Source: Prorocentrum cordatum
Lineage: Eukaryota; Sar; Dinophyceae; Prorocentrales; Prorocentraceae
Length of the DNA: 53,684 nucleotides
Assembly (NCBI GenBank): GCA_963575745.1
Contig: CAUYUJ010000762.1
Coordinates: forward strand, 56,047 to 109,730
Direction: 5' to 3'
The number at the start of each line of letters is the position of its first letter. The stretch's first letter is position 1. Shown here in pieces: positions 20,801 to 31,599 of this stretch. A program made the position numbers and the translations under genes. The notes beneath the pieces are model-generated. The model saw only the letters and a program-made list of their open reading frames with translations. It was not told the origin of the DNA and did not search any database.

Positions 20801-21958
20801 TATCCGTGACACGCTCGCAGATCGTGGCAGGAGTGGCACTTTCTCGACACCACAGGGGGTGCGCAGAGGGTGGTCCCTCAGCGCGGCCTCTATCCGTGAC
20901 ACGCTCGCAGATCGTGGCAGGAGTGGTAATTTCGCGGCACCACAGGGGGTGCGCAGAGGGTGGTACCTCAGCGCGGCCTCTATCCGTGACGCGCTCGCAG
21001 ATCGTGACAGGAGTGGCATTTTCTCGACACCACAGGGGGTGCGCAGAGGGTGGTCCCTCAGCGCGGCCTCTATCCGTGACAAGCTCGCAGATCGTGGCAG
21101 AAGTGGCACTTTCTCGACACCACAGGGGGTGCGCAGAGGGTGGTCCCTCAGCGCGGCCTCTATCAGTGACACGCTCGCAGATCGTGGCAGGAGTGGTACT
21201 TTCGCGGCACCACAGGGGGTGCGCAGAGGGTGGTCCCTCAGCGCGGCCTCTATCCGTGACGCGCTCGCAGATCGTGGCAGGAGTGGCACTTTCTCGACAC
21301 CACAGGGGGTGCGCAGAGGGTGGTCCCTCAGCGCGGCCTCTATCCGTGACACGCTCGCAGATCGTGGCAGGAGTGGCACTTTCTCGACACCACAGGGGGT
21401 GCGCAGAGGGTGGTCCCTCAGCGCGGCCTCTATCCGTGACACGCTCGCAGATCGTGGCAGGAGTGGCACTTTCTCGACACCACAGGGGTGCGCAGAGGGT
21501 GGTCCCTCAGCGCGGCCTCTATCCGTGACACGCTCGCAGATCGTGGCAGGAGTGGTACTTTCGCGGCACCACAGGGGGTGCGCAGCGGGTGGTCCCTCAG
21601 CGCGGCCTCTATCCGTGACACGCTCGCAGATCGTGGCAGGAGTGGTACTTTCGCGGCACCACAGGGGGTGCGCAGCGGGTGGTCCCTCAGCGCGGCCGCT
21701 ATGCACGACGGTCGTCCAGGGCATAGCAGGCGTGGCACTTTCTCGACGCCATAGGGGGTGCGCAGGGGGTGGTCCCTCAGCGCGGCCGCTATGCACGACG
21801 GTCGTCCAGGGCATAGCAGGCGCGGCATTTTCTCGACACCATAGAGGGTGCGCAGGGGGTGGTCCCTCAGCGCGGCCGATATGCACGACGGTCGTCCAGG
21901 GCACTTTCTCGACACCATAGAGGGTGCGCAGGGGGTGGTCCCTCAGCGCGGCCGCTGG
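20801..21958 (+). repeat. 90-bp satellite, about 12.9 copies in two subtypes
   Basis: TATCCGTGACACGCTCGCAG recurs every 90 bp from 20801, with one 89-bp unit near 21431-21520. Subtype 1 has TTTCTCGACACCACAGGGGG and a variant with TTTCGCGGCACC. Subtype 2, the last three units from about 21700, begins TATGCACGACGGTCGTCC. All units share GTGGTCCCTCAGCGCGGCC. Because 90 is a multiple of three, 30-residue protein repeats appear in several frames on both strands. No stop-avoidance on one strand only argues for coding. Confidence 0.9.
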
Positions 21959-22139
21959 CTGGATCGAATCTATCCTCGATGGAGGATAGAAGACTAGGAA
22001 GAGGGAGGAGGTTCAAGCAATATGGCGTTGGATGACACATAGGGGAACATTCGCGACGAGGGCTCAGAACGCAGAATTGCGCATATACTATAAACTAAGC
22101 AAACACATAATGTTTGAATTAAGTATGTGGGGTTCCTCG
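21959..22139. other. Short unique spacer
   Basis: AT-richer unique sequence between the 90-bp satellite and the next array. The small inverted repeat ATCCTCGATGGAGGAT lies at 21973-21988. Confidence 0.4.
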
Positions 22140-22719
22140 GTAGCGTAATTGGCGTGTTCGCCTTTTGGGCTTCCACTGCGTCCAAGACGGCCCAAGAGGC
22201 ACCCAAGCCGGTCGAGGATGCCCCCAAGAGGGCCCCAAGACGGCCCACGAGGGGGCCAAGACGGCCCACGAGGCGCCCAAACCACCTAAGAACGTCCCAA
22301 GTCGGCGCCCAAGACGGAGATGAGGAACCGAAGATTCGAGCGTTTTGGCCCAAGAGGCCCCCAGGAGACCCCAAGAGGCTCCAAGAAGCACCCAAGAAGC
22401 CCCAAGAGCCCCCCAAGAGACCCGAAACAACACCAAAAGAGACCCCGAAACACCCCCCCAATGGGCCCCCCAAAACGACCCAAGAGAGCCCCAGGGCGCG
22501 CCCAACAGGGTCGACCAGAGAGCTGGTCCGACTTTCCAGACTCTACACAGGGTCCGTCCCCGGCTGTGCCTCAAGCAGGTGTTGCCACTGGAGTCCTCAC
22601 TTGCCTGAGACAAACTCCAAACATTTTTTCGCACAGCGATTCCTGTGTCTGTGACACGCTAGAACCTAAGCCCGCGCGAAGCGCGCGCGTGGTTCTAGTA
22701 TCTATGTATACATATAACG
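22140..22719 (+). repeat. CCCAAGACGGCCC-type array (copy 2) and unique tail
   Basis: 22150-22460 repeats 17797-18105 (GGCGTGTTCGCCTTTTGGGC, GGTCGAGGATGCCCCCAAG, AGGAGACCCCAAGAGG). 22500-22650 is unique. A compact hairpin lies at 22661-22700. Confidence 0.75.
22661..22700. other. Strong GC hairpin
   Basis: CTAGAACC ... GGTTCTAG arms enclose CCGCGCG-AAG-CGCGCGCG, giving a nearly perfect 40-base stem-loop. No T-run follows, so there is no reason to call it a bacterial-type terminator. Confidence 0.6.
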
Positions 22720-24300
22720 GGGGACCGGGTCTGGGGGCCTGGGGCCAGGACCCCGACCGCAAATGTGGGGCCCGGCGCGCCGAAATCGCCCCGGGGAGCC
22801 CTCAGACAGCAATCCCGGCGGCCCCAGACGGTCTCGAGACACCCCCAAGACGCCGTCCAGGGGTCTCTGGCGACGCACGATACGTTTCAAGCTGCCCCGG
22901 AGGCCCCCAAGACGCCCCGAGAGGCCTTTAAGATGCCGCCCAAGAGCGCCCCGAGAGGGCAGAATCGTTGATTGTCATTGTTTTTCCCCACCTGTGTTGC
23001 ATTCTCGCTGTTTCGTGTTTCCGGCGCTAATGCACCGCCCAAGAGGCTCTCAAAACCATTCGGAGACGGCCCACGAGGCCCCGAAGAGGGCCCCAAGACG
23101 GCCCAAGAGAGCCCCGAGATGGCCCCAGAGCCGCCCAAGACGGCGCACGAAGGTCCCAAGAAGGCCCCAAGAGAGGCCCAAGAGAGGGAACGCGAACTGA
23201 AAAATCACGCTCTCCGCCCCAAGATGCCCTCAAGAGGCCCCAAGAGGCCCCAAGAGGCCCCCAGGAAATTCCCAAGAGGCCCCACGAGGCCCCCAAGAGG
23301 TCGCACGATGCGTTTTAAACTGCCCCGGAGGCCCCCAAGATGCCTTTAGGATGCCGCCCAAGAGCGCCCCGAGAGGGCAGAATCGTTGATTTTATTATTT
23401 TGTCATTTTTTTTTAATTCTCGCTGTTTCGTGTTTCCGACGTTAAAGCACCGCCCAAGAGGCTCCCAAAACCGCTCCAAGACGGCCCACGAGGCCCCCAA
23501 GAGGACCCCAAGACGGCCCAAGAGAGCCCCGAGATGGCCCCAGAGCCGCCCAAGACGGCGCAAGAAGGTCCCAAGAAGGACCCAAAAAGGGCCCAAGAGA
23601 GGAAACGCGAACTGAAAGATCACGCTCTCCGCCCCAAGATGCCCCCAAGAGGCCCCAAGAGGTTCCCAGGAAGCCCCTAAGAGGCCCCACGAGGCCCCCA
23701 AGAGGTCGCACGATGCGTTTTAAACTGCCCCGGAGGCCTCCAAGACGCCCCGAGAGGCCTTTAAGGTGCCGCCCAAGGGCGCCCCGAGAGGGCAAAATCG
23801 TTGATTTGTATTTTTTTCGCATGCTTTTTGCATTCTCGATGTGTCTTGTTCCCGGCGCTAAAGCACCGCCCAAGAGGCCCCCCAAACCGCTCCCAGAGGG
23901 CCCACGAGGCCCCCAGGAGGGCCCTCAGACGGCACAAGAGAGCCCCGAGATGGCCCCATAGCCGCCCAAGACGGCGCAAGAGGGTCCCAACAAGGCCCCA
24001 AGAGGGGCCCAAGAGAGGAAACGCGAACTGAAAAATCAAGCTCTCCGCCCCAAGATGGCCCCAGAGCCGCCCAAGACAGCGCAAGAGGGTCCCAAGAAGG
24101 CCCCAAGAGGGGCCCAAGAGAGGGAACGCGAACTGAAGAATCAAGCTCTCCCCCCAAGATGCCCCCAAGAGGCCCCTGGGAAGCCCCAATAGGCTCCCAA
24201 GAGGCCCCAAGAGGCCCCCAAGAAGCCCGAAAGAGGCCCCCAAGAGACCCCAAGACGGCACCCAAAAGGTTTCAAAACTCAACTCTTTCTAAGAGGCTCC
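22720..24300 (+). repeat. 416-bp higher-order repeat built of CCCAAGACGGCCC units, about 3.4 copies
   Basis: After the shared leader (22735-22785), units begin GCACCGCCCAAGAGG at 23032, 23447 and 23863 (415 and 416 bp apart). Each has GAAACGCGAACTGAA, CGCACGATGCGTTTTAAACT and GGCAGAATCGTTGATT, then a T-rich stretch. The last unit holds an extra internal duplication (23948-24041 and 24053-24150). Confidence 0.85.
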
Positions 24301-24564
24301 CGAAAACATGTCAAGAAGGTCCCATGACGACTTCAAGAACATGTTTCTCAAAGAATTCACAACACCAATCCCAAGAGGTCCGCCTCTCATCCTTGTACCT
24401 GTCCCAAACAATCAAAAACCCCAGAGGTTCCAGAGAACCGGCGCCGCTGTCCCAGATGCGTTGACAAGAGTTGTCGCCTCCTTTGGAACCGCGGGGTGTG
24501 TGGGCTTTGTGGTGACAGTTACAAGGATGATAAGCATGGTGTTTGGATTTCTTCGGGTTGTTTT
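24301..24564. other. Unique sequence, no gene recognised
   Basis: One plus frame reads FTTPIPRGPPLILVPVPN and continues into the next repeat. No domain is recognised. It might be a lone exon, but nothing supports this directly. Confidence 0.3.
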
Positions 24565-24855
24565 AGGACCCCTCAGGCGAGAGCCTCATCCTGTTTGGGT
24601 TGTTGGGGGACCTCTCAGGCGGGAGCCTTCTCCTGCTTGGATATTCGGGGAACCTCTCGGGCGGGGGCCGCCTCATGCTGGTTTTTTGGGGGACCTCTCA
24701 GGCGGGAATCCCCTCCTGTTTGGATTTTGATCGGGCCTCTCAGGCGGGAGCCTCCTCTTGTTTTAACTCTTGTTAATGATTGAGGACCTCTCAGGCGGGA
24801 GGCGTCCTCCTGTTTGGGCTGTTTGGGAACCTCTGAGACGAGAAGCTCTCAATTA
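24565..24855 (+). repeat. 45-60 bp tandem repeat, about seven copies
   Basis: GGGGACCTCTCAGGCGGGAG followed by CCTCCTCCTGTTTGG recurs with variable spacing. Several units are truncated. Confidence 0.8.
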
Positions 24856-25179
24856 GAATAAATCAGGTTCCCGGTCTAGAGATCCCCACATTGATTTAAC
24901 TACTGGATCCTGGTTGTAATCCAGGTAGCACGCATTTGGGCACAGATCCAGAAGATTTCAGTTGGATTCCGATCGGACTTCATTTAGATTGCCAGTACCG
25001 TGGATTTTGGAGGGGGCCTTGGGTGTCTAATCTGGGACCCTTGATTATCGAAGGCCAGCCAGCGCAGACCCCAAATGCATCAGACGACCGAAGTGAAGTT
25101 GGCTGGAGTGGACTCAAGCCGACTGGGCTGGACTAGACTTGGGTGGAGCCTGGCCGACTCTACTCCACCATGGCCCCCC
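24856..25179. other. Unique sequence, no gene recognised
   Basis: Near-unique AT-balanced sequence with short open frames only. From about 25100 it grades into the CTACT satellite. Confidence 0.4.
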
Positions 25180-26720
25180 GCTCTACGATTCTCTGCTGTA
25201 ACCTACTCTACTCTACTGTACCTTACTCGTTTCTACGCTACTCCTACTCTACTCTGCACCTACTCGAGTCTACTCTATTATACTCTGGCCAACGTTGCTC
25301 TATCATGTTCCGTTCTACGCCAATATATTATCGCATATTCGCATTATGTTAGCATCGACCCGATTATGCTCTACACTACACTGGCCTACCCTAGCCGATT
25401 CGATTCCACCCTACCTTACTCGACCCCCACCTACTCAACTTTAGTATGCCATAGTATGCCCTACCCTCGCTTAGTGTATTCTAATCGCTCCCATCATCTA
25501 CTATTATGTTTCACTCAGTTATACTCTGCAACGTATTTGCTCTAGTGTACCCACGCTACGTTCTCACCTACCATACTCTGCTCTACGCTACGTTGCTTTA
25601 CTCTACCTTCCTCTGCTCGAACCTACCCGATCCTAATCTACTCGAGTCAAGTCTGTTTACTTTACCCGAACCCTTCATACTACCTGAACACGCATACTCG
25701 ATTGCTGCTCCACCAGGAGATACAATCCTCTGCTCGGCCCTGCTGTACGCTAGTCTGTTCTTACCGACTGGACCCCATCTACCCGATCCTGGTCGACAGT
25801 CAAATATAGTTGATTGTATTATCCACCCTATCCTAACATAATCTAACCCTATCTTACTCGACTCTACTCCGCCCCTGCTCGACTCTATGCCGATCCTTCG
25901 CTACACTACTCGACTCTATTATCTGCGATGCTACCCAGCCATGCGCTAGCCTGCTCTCTTATACCCACTTAGTCTTCTTCTCCAACATATGCAATCCTAA
26001 TGGACGCCATGCACACGATCTAACACCATATTCTCTATGGCGCAACGCACCCCGCTCGTTTACTCTGTCATCTACTCCACCACTTACCCCATTCTCCACT
26101 CTACTCTACTCTACGTTCTCTCTCTCTTTCTCGTTACTTCGTTCTGCTACTCACGCACAGCCCCTGTCATATGGCATGCTCTCTACCGTATCATCTAATA
26201 CCCGCACTCTATTCCATGCTTCCGCATCAGCTCTGCTCTCTACTCCTGAAATTACACTGTTTGACAGACTTCTCTACCCTGTTCTACTGTAGCCTCTACC
26301 CTCTATAGGATCACTCCACGCACTACTCTCTAGGTTGGTCTCTACGCTACTCACTGGCAGCAGTCGAGCAAAGCCGAAGAGAAAACTACTTTGCTCGAGT
26401 AGAGGGCACAGCGCAGAGCGTGGAGAGTCGATAGCAGAGCGGATGGCAGAAAGTAGAGTAGACCGTGGGGGTAGAGCGGATGATGTGTAGAGGGTGGAGG
26501 GTAGGGGTAGGGGGTGAAGGAAGGGTATAGTATGTGAAGGGCAGAACATTCTGGGTCGAGAGTTGAGAGAGGAGACAACGTAGAGTAGACTAGAGTAGAG
26601 TAGCCTGGAGTAGCTGTTACAGCAGAGTCTAGCACCTGGTAGGGAACACCATCGATAATAACGGAGTAGAAGACAGCGGGTTTGACCTGAGTGTAGTATA
26701 ACATATTTGGGTATACGTCA
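25180..26720. repeat. Degenerate CTACT pentamer satellite that switches strand near 26380
   Basis: From 25180 to about 26375 the plus strand is rich in CTACTCTACTCTAC-like units. From about 26385 to 26720 the complement (AGTAGAGTAG) dominates. The two parts form an inverted pair with a centre near 26330-26400. Confidence 0.75.
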
Positions 26721-26734
26721 TAACGTAGAGCGTT

Positions 26735-26745
26735 AAGTGACTCTT

Positions 26746-26779
<34 letters not shown>

Positions 26780-27124
26780 GTTTCTCTACATGTCTCTCTC
26801 TCTCTCACTATCTCAACTTATCCGTCGTTCTCTCTACCTCTCGTTCTTTCTTTTCCTCTCCCTCTCCATCTCTGTCTATTTCTCTCGTTTGTGATGAAGT
26901 TCCCGTGTGAGGTGGGTGGGCCGGCGTATAGGGGTGTGTGCACATTCATGTGGATGTATATGGGTGTATGTATAAGCACATGTGCATTTATTTCCCAAAA
27001 TTCCTCCTCCTCCTCCTTCGTCCTCCCCTCCCGCTCCTCTCCCCTCCGTCGTCCTCTTCTCGCACACCTGAGTCCTCTCCTCATCCTCCTTCGTCCTCCC
27101 TCCCCCCTCCTCCCCCCTCCTCCT
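26735..27124 (+). repeat. CT-rich tract and (TCC)n
   Basis: (CT)n at 26746-26775, a CT/TCTC-rich stretch to 26890, GTGTATG-rich at 26930-26990, and (TCC)n-like at 27000-27125. Confidence 0.8.
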
Positions 27125-27590
27125 GCGTTGCTCCCTGGGGCGGCTGCAAACTGCTCGACTGTCGCCGCTTTCGTGGGCTTCTGGGAGACACGGCGGAGTA
27201 GGCGAGTATCCGAGACCTCGCAGTTCCTTGGGTGGTTGCGAGTTGCGCAATTGTCGCCACTGTCTTGGGTTCCTGGGAGGCACGGCGGAGTAGGATGTAC
27301 CCGAGACCTCGCAGCTCCTTGGGCGGCTGCGAATTGCGCAAGTATTGCCACTTTCGTGGACTCCTAGGAGGCACGGCGGAGTTTGGTCCAGCCGAGACCT
27401 CGCAGCTCCTTGGGTGGCTGCGAACTGCGCAACAGTCGCCACTGTCGTGGGCTCCTTGGAGGTACAGCGGAGTCGGGGGCCACACGGACCCAGCCGAGAC
27501 CTCGCGGATCCTAGGGAGGCTACGATCTGCACAATTGTCGCCTCGTTCGTGGGCTCCTGGCAGGCGCGGCGGAGTTGCGGGCATCTTAGA
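27125..27590 (+). repeat. About 90-bp tandem repeat, five copies
   Basis: CTCCTTGGGCGGCTGCGAA then CTGTCGCCACTTTCGTGGGC then CTGGGAGGCACGGCGGAG and CCGAGACCTCGCAG recur at about 27132, 27226, 27320, 27407 and 27505. Unit length varies from 87 to 98 bp. Confidence 0.85.
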
Positions 27591-27994
27591 GCGTGCACAT
27601 CTGGCGATGTGTTCCTTTGTATGGAGGGTCCATGCACAGATTCGCCTCCCGTGGAGAAGGGGCTGGGTACGTCTCGGGTGATTATTGTTCCAGCTGCCTG
27701 CGGCAAACCCCGCTACCGTGCCAGTGCAACAGTGCAGCAGGAATGAGACTGATTTTGGGAACAGTGCAGTTTCGGCAATTGTTCGCATTTGGGACAGGTC
27801 GTGAACTCGACCTCGTCTTCGTCCGCGTGGTAGGGGGAGGTCGAGTTCACGCCCTGCTGCAGTTCAGTATGCGGTCTGAATTGAGGCGGGTCGCGAACCC
27901 AACCTAATCTTCGTCCACGCGGAAAGCAGGAGATGGAAGAGGAGCAGGAGCAGGAGGAGGAGGGGGAGAACACGAAGACAAGGCGGAGAAGGCA
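27591..27994. other. Unique sequence with a short duplicated segment
   Basis: GGTCGTGAACTCGACCTCGT and CTTCGTCCGCGTGG near 27798 are echoed by GGTCGCGAACCCAACCTAAT and CTTCGTCCACGCGG near 27889, a direct repeat of about 40 bp. No gene is recognised. Confidence 0.5.
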
Positions 27995-28515
27995 TCTTCG
28001 GGGCCTCTTGGTGGTTCTTGGCTTGTCTGACGCCTTCAGAGGCCGTCCTGGGGGCCTCTCTGGGCCGCCTTGCTACCCTCTTGGGGGGCTCTTGGGCGAT
28101 CTTGAGGTCCTCTTGGGCCAACTTGTGCACCTTTGGAGGCCTCTTATGTCATCTCGGACGGTCGGAAACACAAGCAGGTTCGAACTTCCAGATTCTTTAA
28201 TCAGGTAAGGCAGAACAACATTTCCGTTCGCCTCCTCGGGAGCTTGCTGGGGCCTTTGGGGGGCCTCTTGGGGCCTCTTGGGCCGTCATATGGGGGCTCT
28301 TGTCCTGTCTGACGCTTTCGGAGGCCGTCTTAGGGGTTCTCTGGGCTGCCTCGCTGCCCTCTTGGAGCGCTTTAGGCTGCCCTTGGGGCTCTCTTGGGAG
28401 ACTTTTGGGCGATCTTGGGGTCCTCTTGGGCCGACTCGGTACCCTCTTTGGAAGCCACATGTGCTGTCTTAGAGCTATCTCGGGTGCATCTTGGGCCGTC
28501 TTGGGCGATTGTGTT
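27995..28515 (-). repeat. CCCAAGACGGCCC family, minus-strand orientation, two copies
   Basis: GGTTCTTGGCTTGTCTGACG at 28012 and GCTCTTGTCCTGTCTGACG at 28298 start two copies about 285 bp apart. Each continues GAGGCCGTC, then CTCTTGGGCGATCTTG. The reverse complement matches the arrays at 17.5 and 22.9 kb. Confidence 0.7.
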
Positions 28516-28607
28516 GTTTGATGTCTGCGCCTGGCTCTGGTGGTCACCAGGTCTGAGACGGATTTGGTGCCGGGGCCGCGCATTCAGAGAGGAGGGGAAG
28601 GAGGCGT

Positions 28608-29081
28608 GTGGGGGAAGGCAGGCAGCAGGAGGGATGGGGGGGCCAGTACGAGCAAGAGGGAGAAGGGAGCGGAAGGACTAGCAGGGGGAGGGAGGATGGA
28701 GGGGAGGACGACCAGGAAGTGGGAGGGCGCGTCCCCTACTCCGTGCAGGTCCGCCGGGCGGCCCTCGTCTGCCAACCCGAGGTGGCGCTACGACGGGCCG
28801 GATGCTTAGTCGGCTGCACCCCGCGCTTGGCGCGGGGCGACGGGCTCCAGTCGTCGTCGAGTTCATCTTGCCGGCGCTCACCTTCAACATCGGAGTTTTG
28901 CATGTCACGAAGAGGCACCCCTCAGAGCAAGATGATGCGAAGTGTGCTTGGGGCCAAGCTCGACACCCTGGTGGAGACGCACCAGGAGTGCGATGTCATT
29001 GGTTTTCATTGCCAGGCACTCAGTGAGAAGCTAAACAAGCTGCGGTCCAAATGCAAGTTGGAGCGCTGTGACAGAATCTGA
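28608..29081 (+). CDS. Uncharacterised open frame with helical C-terminus (possible exon)
   Basis: The frame is open for 157 codons and ends at TGA 29079-29081. The first two thirds are compositionally odd (Gly/Arg/Ser-rich). The last 55 residues read like real protein: TPQSKMMRSVLGAKLDTLVE, then CQALSEKLNKLRSKCKLER, a charged helix that could form a coiled coil. No family is recognised and no start can be defended. It may be an exon fragment, a retroelement piece, or chance. Confidence 0.2.
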   Translation: MGEGRQQEGWGGQYEQEGEGSGRTSRGREDGGEDDQEVGGRVPYSVQVRRAALVCQPEVALRRAGCLVGCTPRLARGDGLQSSSSSSCRRSPSTSEFCMSRRGTPQSKMMRSVLGAKLDTLVETHQECDVIGFHCQALSEKLNKLRSKCKLERCDRI

Positions 29082-29404
29082 CTACTTAGGGAGAGTTTGT
29101 ACCTGGGCTTGGCATGCGGCGCGTATGTGTAAGCACGCAAGCTAGGATCGCCTGACAGGCTTTGCGATTCGGGGGCACTGCATCTTTTTCCGACAGCTGG
29201 AAAAGTCATGTGGCCAACAGTGTCATGGAAAATGGCGTCACATGTGGCGATGAGAGCACCAATGTCCTAAAGCCGTGGGCGACGACTAGCAGAGCATGGC
29301 TATGGACAAAGAGCGGTGGGCTGATCTCAAAGAGTTTTGGCTGAACCGACGACTTCAACTTCTAACTTCAGATCTGCCTGCATGCGGGTTTCCGCAATCC
29401 TCAA
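29082..29404. other. Unique sequence, no gene recognised
   Basis: Short open frames lie on the plus strand only. Nothing recognisable. Confidence 0.4.
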
Positions 29405-29870
29405 GGCAAGCAGAGTCACTAACGCACGAACGTCGTCGTCGTCGTCGCAGGAGGAGGAGGCGGATCAGGAAGAGGACGTGGAACTGGAAGAGGAAGAGGA
29501 GGAGGAGGAGGACGAGGACGAGGGCCAGGAGGATCAGGCGGAGGATCAGGAGGATCAGGCGGACGAGAAGGATGATGTCCTCGTAGGAGCGAGGTGCTTA
29601 ATCAGGAGTTGGAGGATCACGAAGAGCATGTCACGTCCTCCTCCTGCAGATCCTCCTCCCCATCCTCCTCCACACCCTCCGCGTCCACCCTGCCTCATCC
29701 CCCCCCCATCCCCCCCCCTTTTCGCGCGTCGGGCGTCCGCAGAGCCTCAGCTCGCAATGACCCCCTCCCCTGGCCAGCAGGGCCCTCACCAAGGTAGACG
29801 GCCTCCACCGTCATCCTTCTCCTCCCTTTCCTCTCTCTCTCTCTGGTCCTCCTGTACCTCTCACTTCTCC
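29405..29870. repeat. GTC, GAG and TCC low-complexity tracts
   Basis: (GTC)n at 29430-29448, GAG/GAC/AAG-rich at 29450-29580, and TCC/CCC-rich at 29636-29870. Confidence 0.8.
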
Positions 29871-30275
29871 TCCCTGCTCGAGAGGTGCTCCGTTGGTTAG
29901 CCTGGGACCAAGGACCAAGGTGTGTCAAGCGTTGCGGCTGTTCGGCTTGTTGGGTATCTATCCAACCCGCACAGAGATCTCGTTGCCAGGCTCATGGCAT
30001 GGAGAATGATGTGATGAATGTTGGCTCTGCGGGCTAGACTCTTCGATTAATGTCTTAAACCTTATCACGCCGCGCAAATCGGCTTATCGAAGCGTCCGCG
30101 ATCGTTTGGAGCGTATGCTAGATGGGCTTGCTCCCAAGCAGAATGCACCTATCACTAGGACCTCTCGTACCCGCGACCCTCCAACTGTATCATGAGTGAG
30201 GCGATGCCGTGGCTGCGGACCCGTGCGTCTATTTCTGCCGCCCGCGTCGCATTGCCAGATGTTTTTATTTGACGT
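29871..30275. other. Unique sequence, no gene recognised
   Basis: No repeat and no domain in any frame. Confidence 0.4.
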
Positions 30276-30313
30276 CGGTGATGATGGTGATGATGATGAT
30301 GATGCTGATGACC

Positions 30314-30370
<57 letters not shown>

Positions 30371-30444
30371 GTGATGGTGATGGTGATGATGATGATGATG
30401 ATGATGGTGATGGTGGTGATGATGATGAGGATGATGATGATGCT

Positions 30445-30475
<31 letters not shown>

Positions 30476-30869
30476 ATGACGATGATGCTGTCGATTATGA
30501 TAATGAGGATGCTGATTACGAGCACCGCCGTTTCGCTGGTTTATGGCCAATTCCGTTCCGCTTGCTCTTGTGGGTTTGCCTCTTGGGAGGTAGGCCAACC
30601 CAGCTCCAAGCTTTCTTCATCTCTCCTCTTCCCTCCTTCCAAATCCTCTTTCCTCCTCCTTCACTCCATCTTCTCGATGTTATCCGCCCTCAGTTCCTTC
30701 CCTCCCTCCCTCCCTCCTTCCCCTCCTCTCTCCCTCTCCCTCTCCGGGGAGGGGAGGAGGAGGAGGAGGAGGAGGAGGACTAAGTGAAGGAGGAGGGGGA
30801 AGAGAAGAGGAGGAGGAGGAGGAGAAGGAGGAGGAGGAGGAGGAGGAGGAGGAGGGAAAGGCCCCCCCA

Positions 30870-30916
<47 letters not shown>

Positions 30917-30959
30917 CGACGAGGGCGACGAGGGCGACGAGGACGACGAGGACGACGAG

Positions 30960-31002
<43 letters not shown>

Positions 31003-31440
31003 ACGACGACGAGCAAAACCCGAGGCCCCCCACGGTGGACCCGCTGCGGGCGGGGAGCAGCCGGGGCACGCCAGAGGCACCCCGGGGGATGGCCAGCCTG
31101 CGCTCCTCCGCTCGCGTTGTCGCCGCGGGTTGGCGGCGGTGGTGGTGGTCGTCGTTGTCGTCGGCGACGAGAGAAGGAGGGAGAGGGGGGAGAGAGGGGA
31201 GGGAGGGAGGAGCGAGGAGACGAGGAGGAGGGGGGCGGGAGGGAGAGGAGGGGTGAGGGAGGGAGTGAGGGAAGCAGGAGGGGGGGGGGGAGAGCGAGGA
31301 GGACTGGCTCGAGGAGGACGAGGGGAGGAGGAGGGGGAGGAGGAGGAGGAGGAGGAGGAGGAGGAGGAAGGATAGGGGCAGTGGGAGTTGGAGGAGGGGG
31401 GGGGTTCGGGGAGCAAGGGGGGGGAGAAAAGAGTGGAATG
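30276..31440. repeat. Cluster of trinucleotide tracts (GAT, GAG, GAC)
   Basis: (GAT)n at 30280-30520, unique 30521-30760, (GAG)n at 30755-30860, a nearly pure (GAC)n at 30871-31015, and GGA-rich DNA at 31165-31430. The poly-Thr, poly-Arg and poly-Asp frames are artefacts. Confidence 0.85.
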
Positions 31441-31599
31441 GACGATCCCAGAAATCCTCGCGGAACTTGCCTTGCATTTTGGACGGGAACATTTTGGTCG
31501 CCCCGCCACCTTCTTAATGCACGCACATGTTCTATGTGGTCACGGGGCTCTGAAGAGATACACACGCGTCTGCCCATCCCCCAACAAAAATTGCCAGTC

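Noticed and set aside
18332-21904. Single minus-strand open frame of 1190 codons joining the 90-bp satellite to the retroposon
   Set aside because: It crosses the satellite, the AGCAC microsatellite and the insertion boundary. In the insertion it uses a frame without the RS pattern or ordered helices. Its openness comes from the repeat unit being a multiple of three and from high GC.
20801-21958. CRISPR-like array
   Set aside because: Repeats are 90 bp and contiguous with no unique spacers, in a eukaryotic context with no cas genes.
22661-22700. Bacterial intrinsic terminator
   Set aside because: The stem-loop is strong, but there is no T-run and no bacterial gene nearby.
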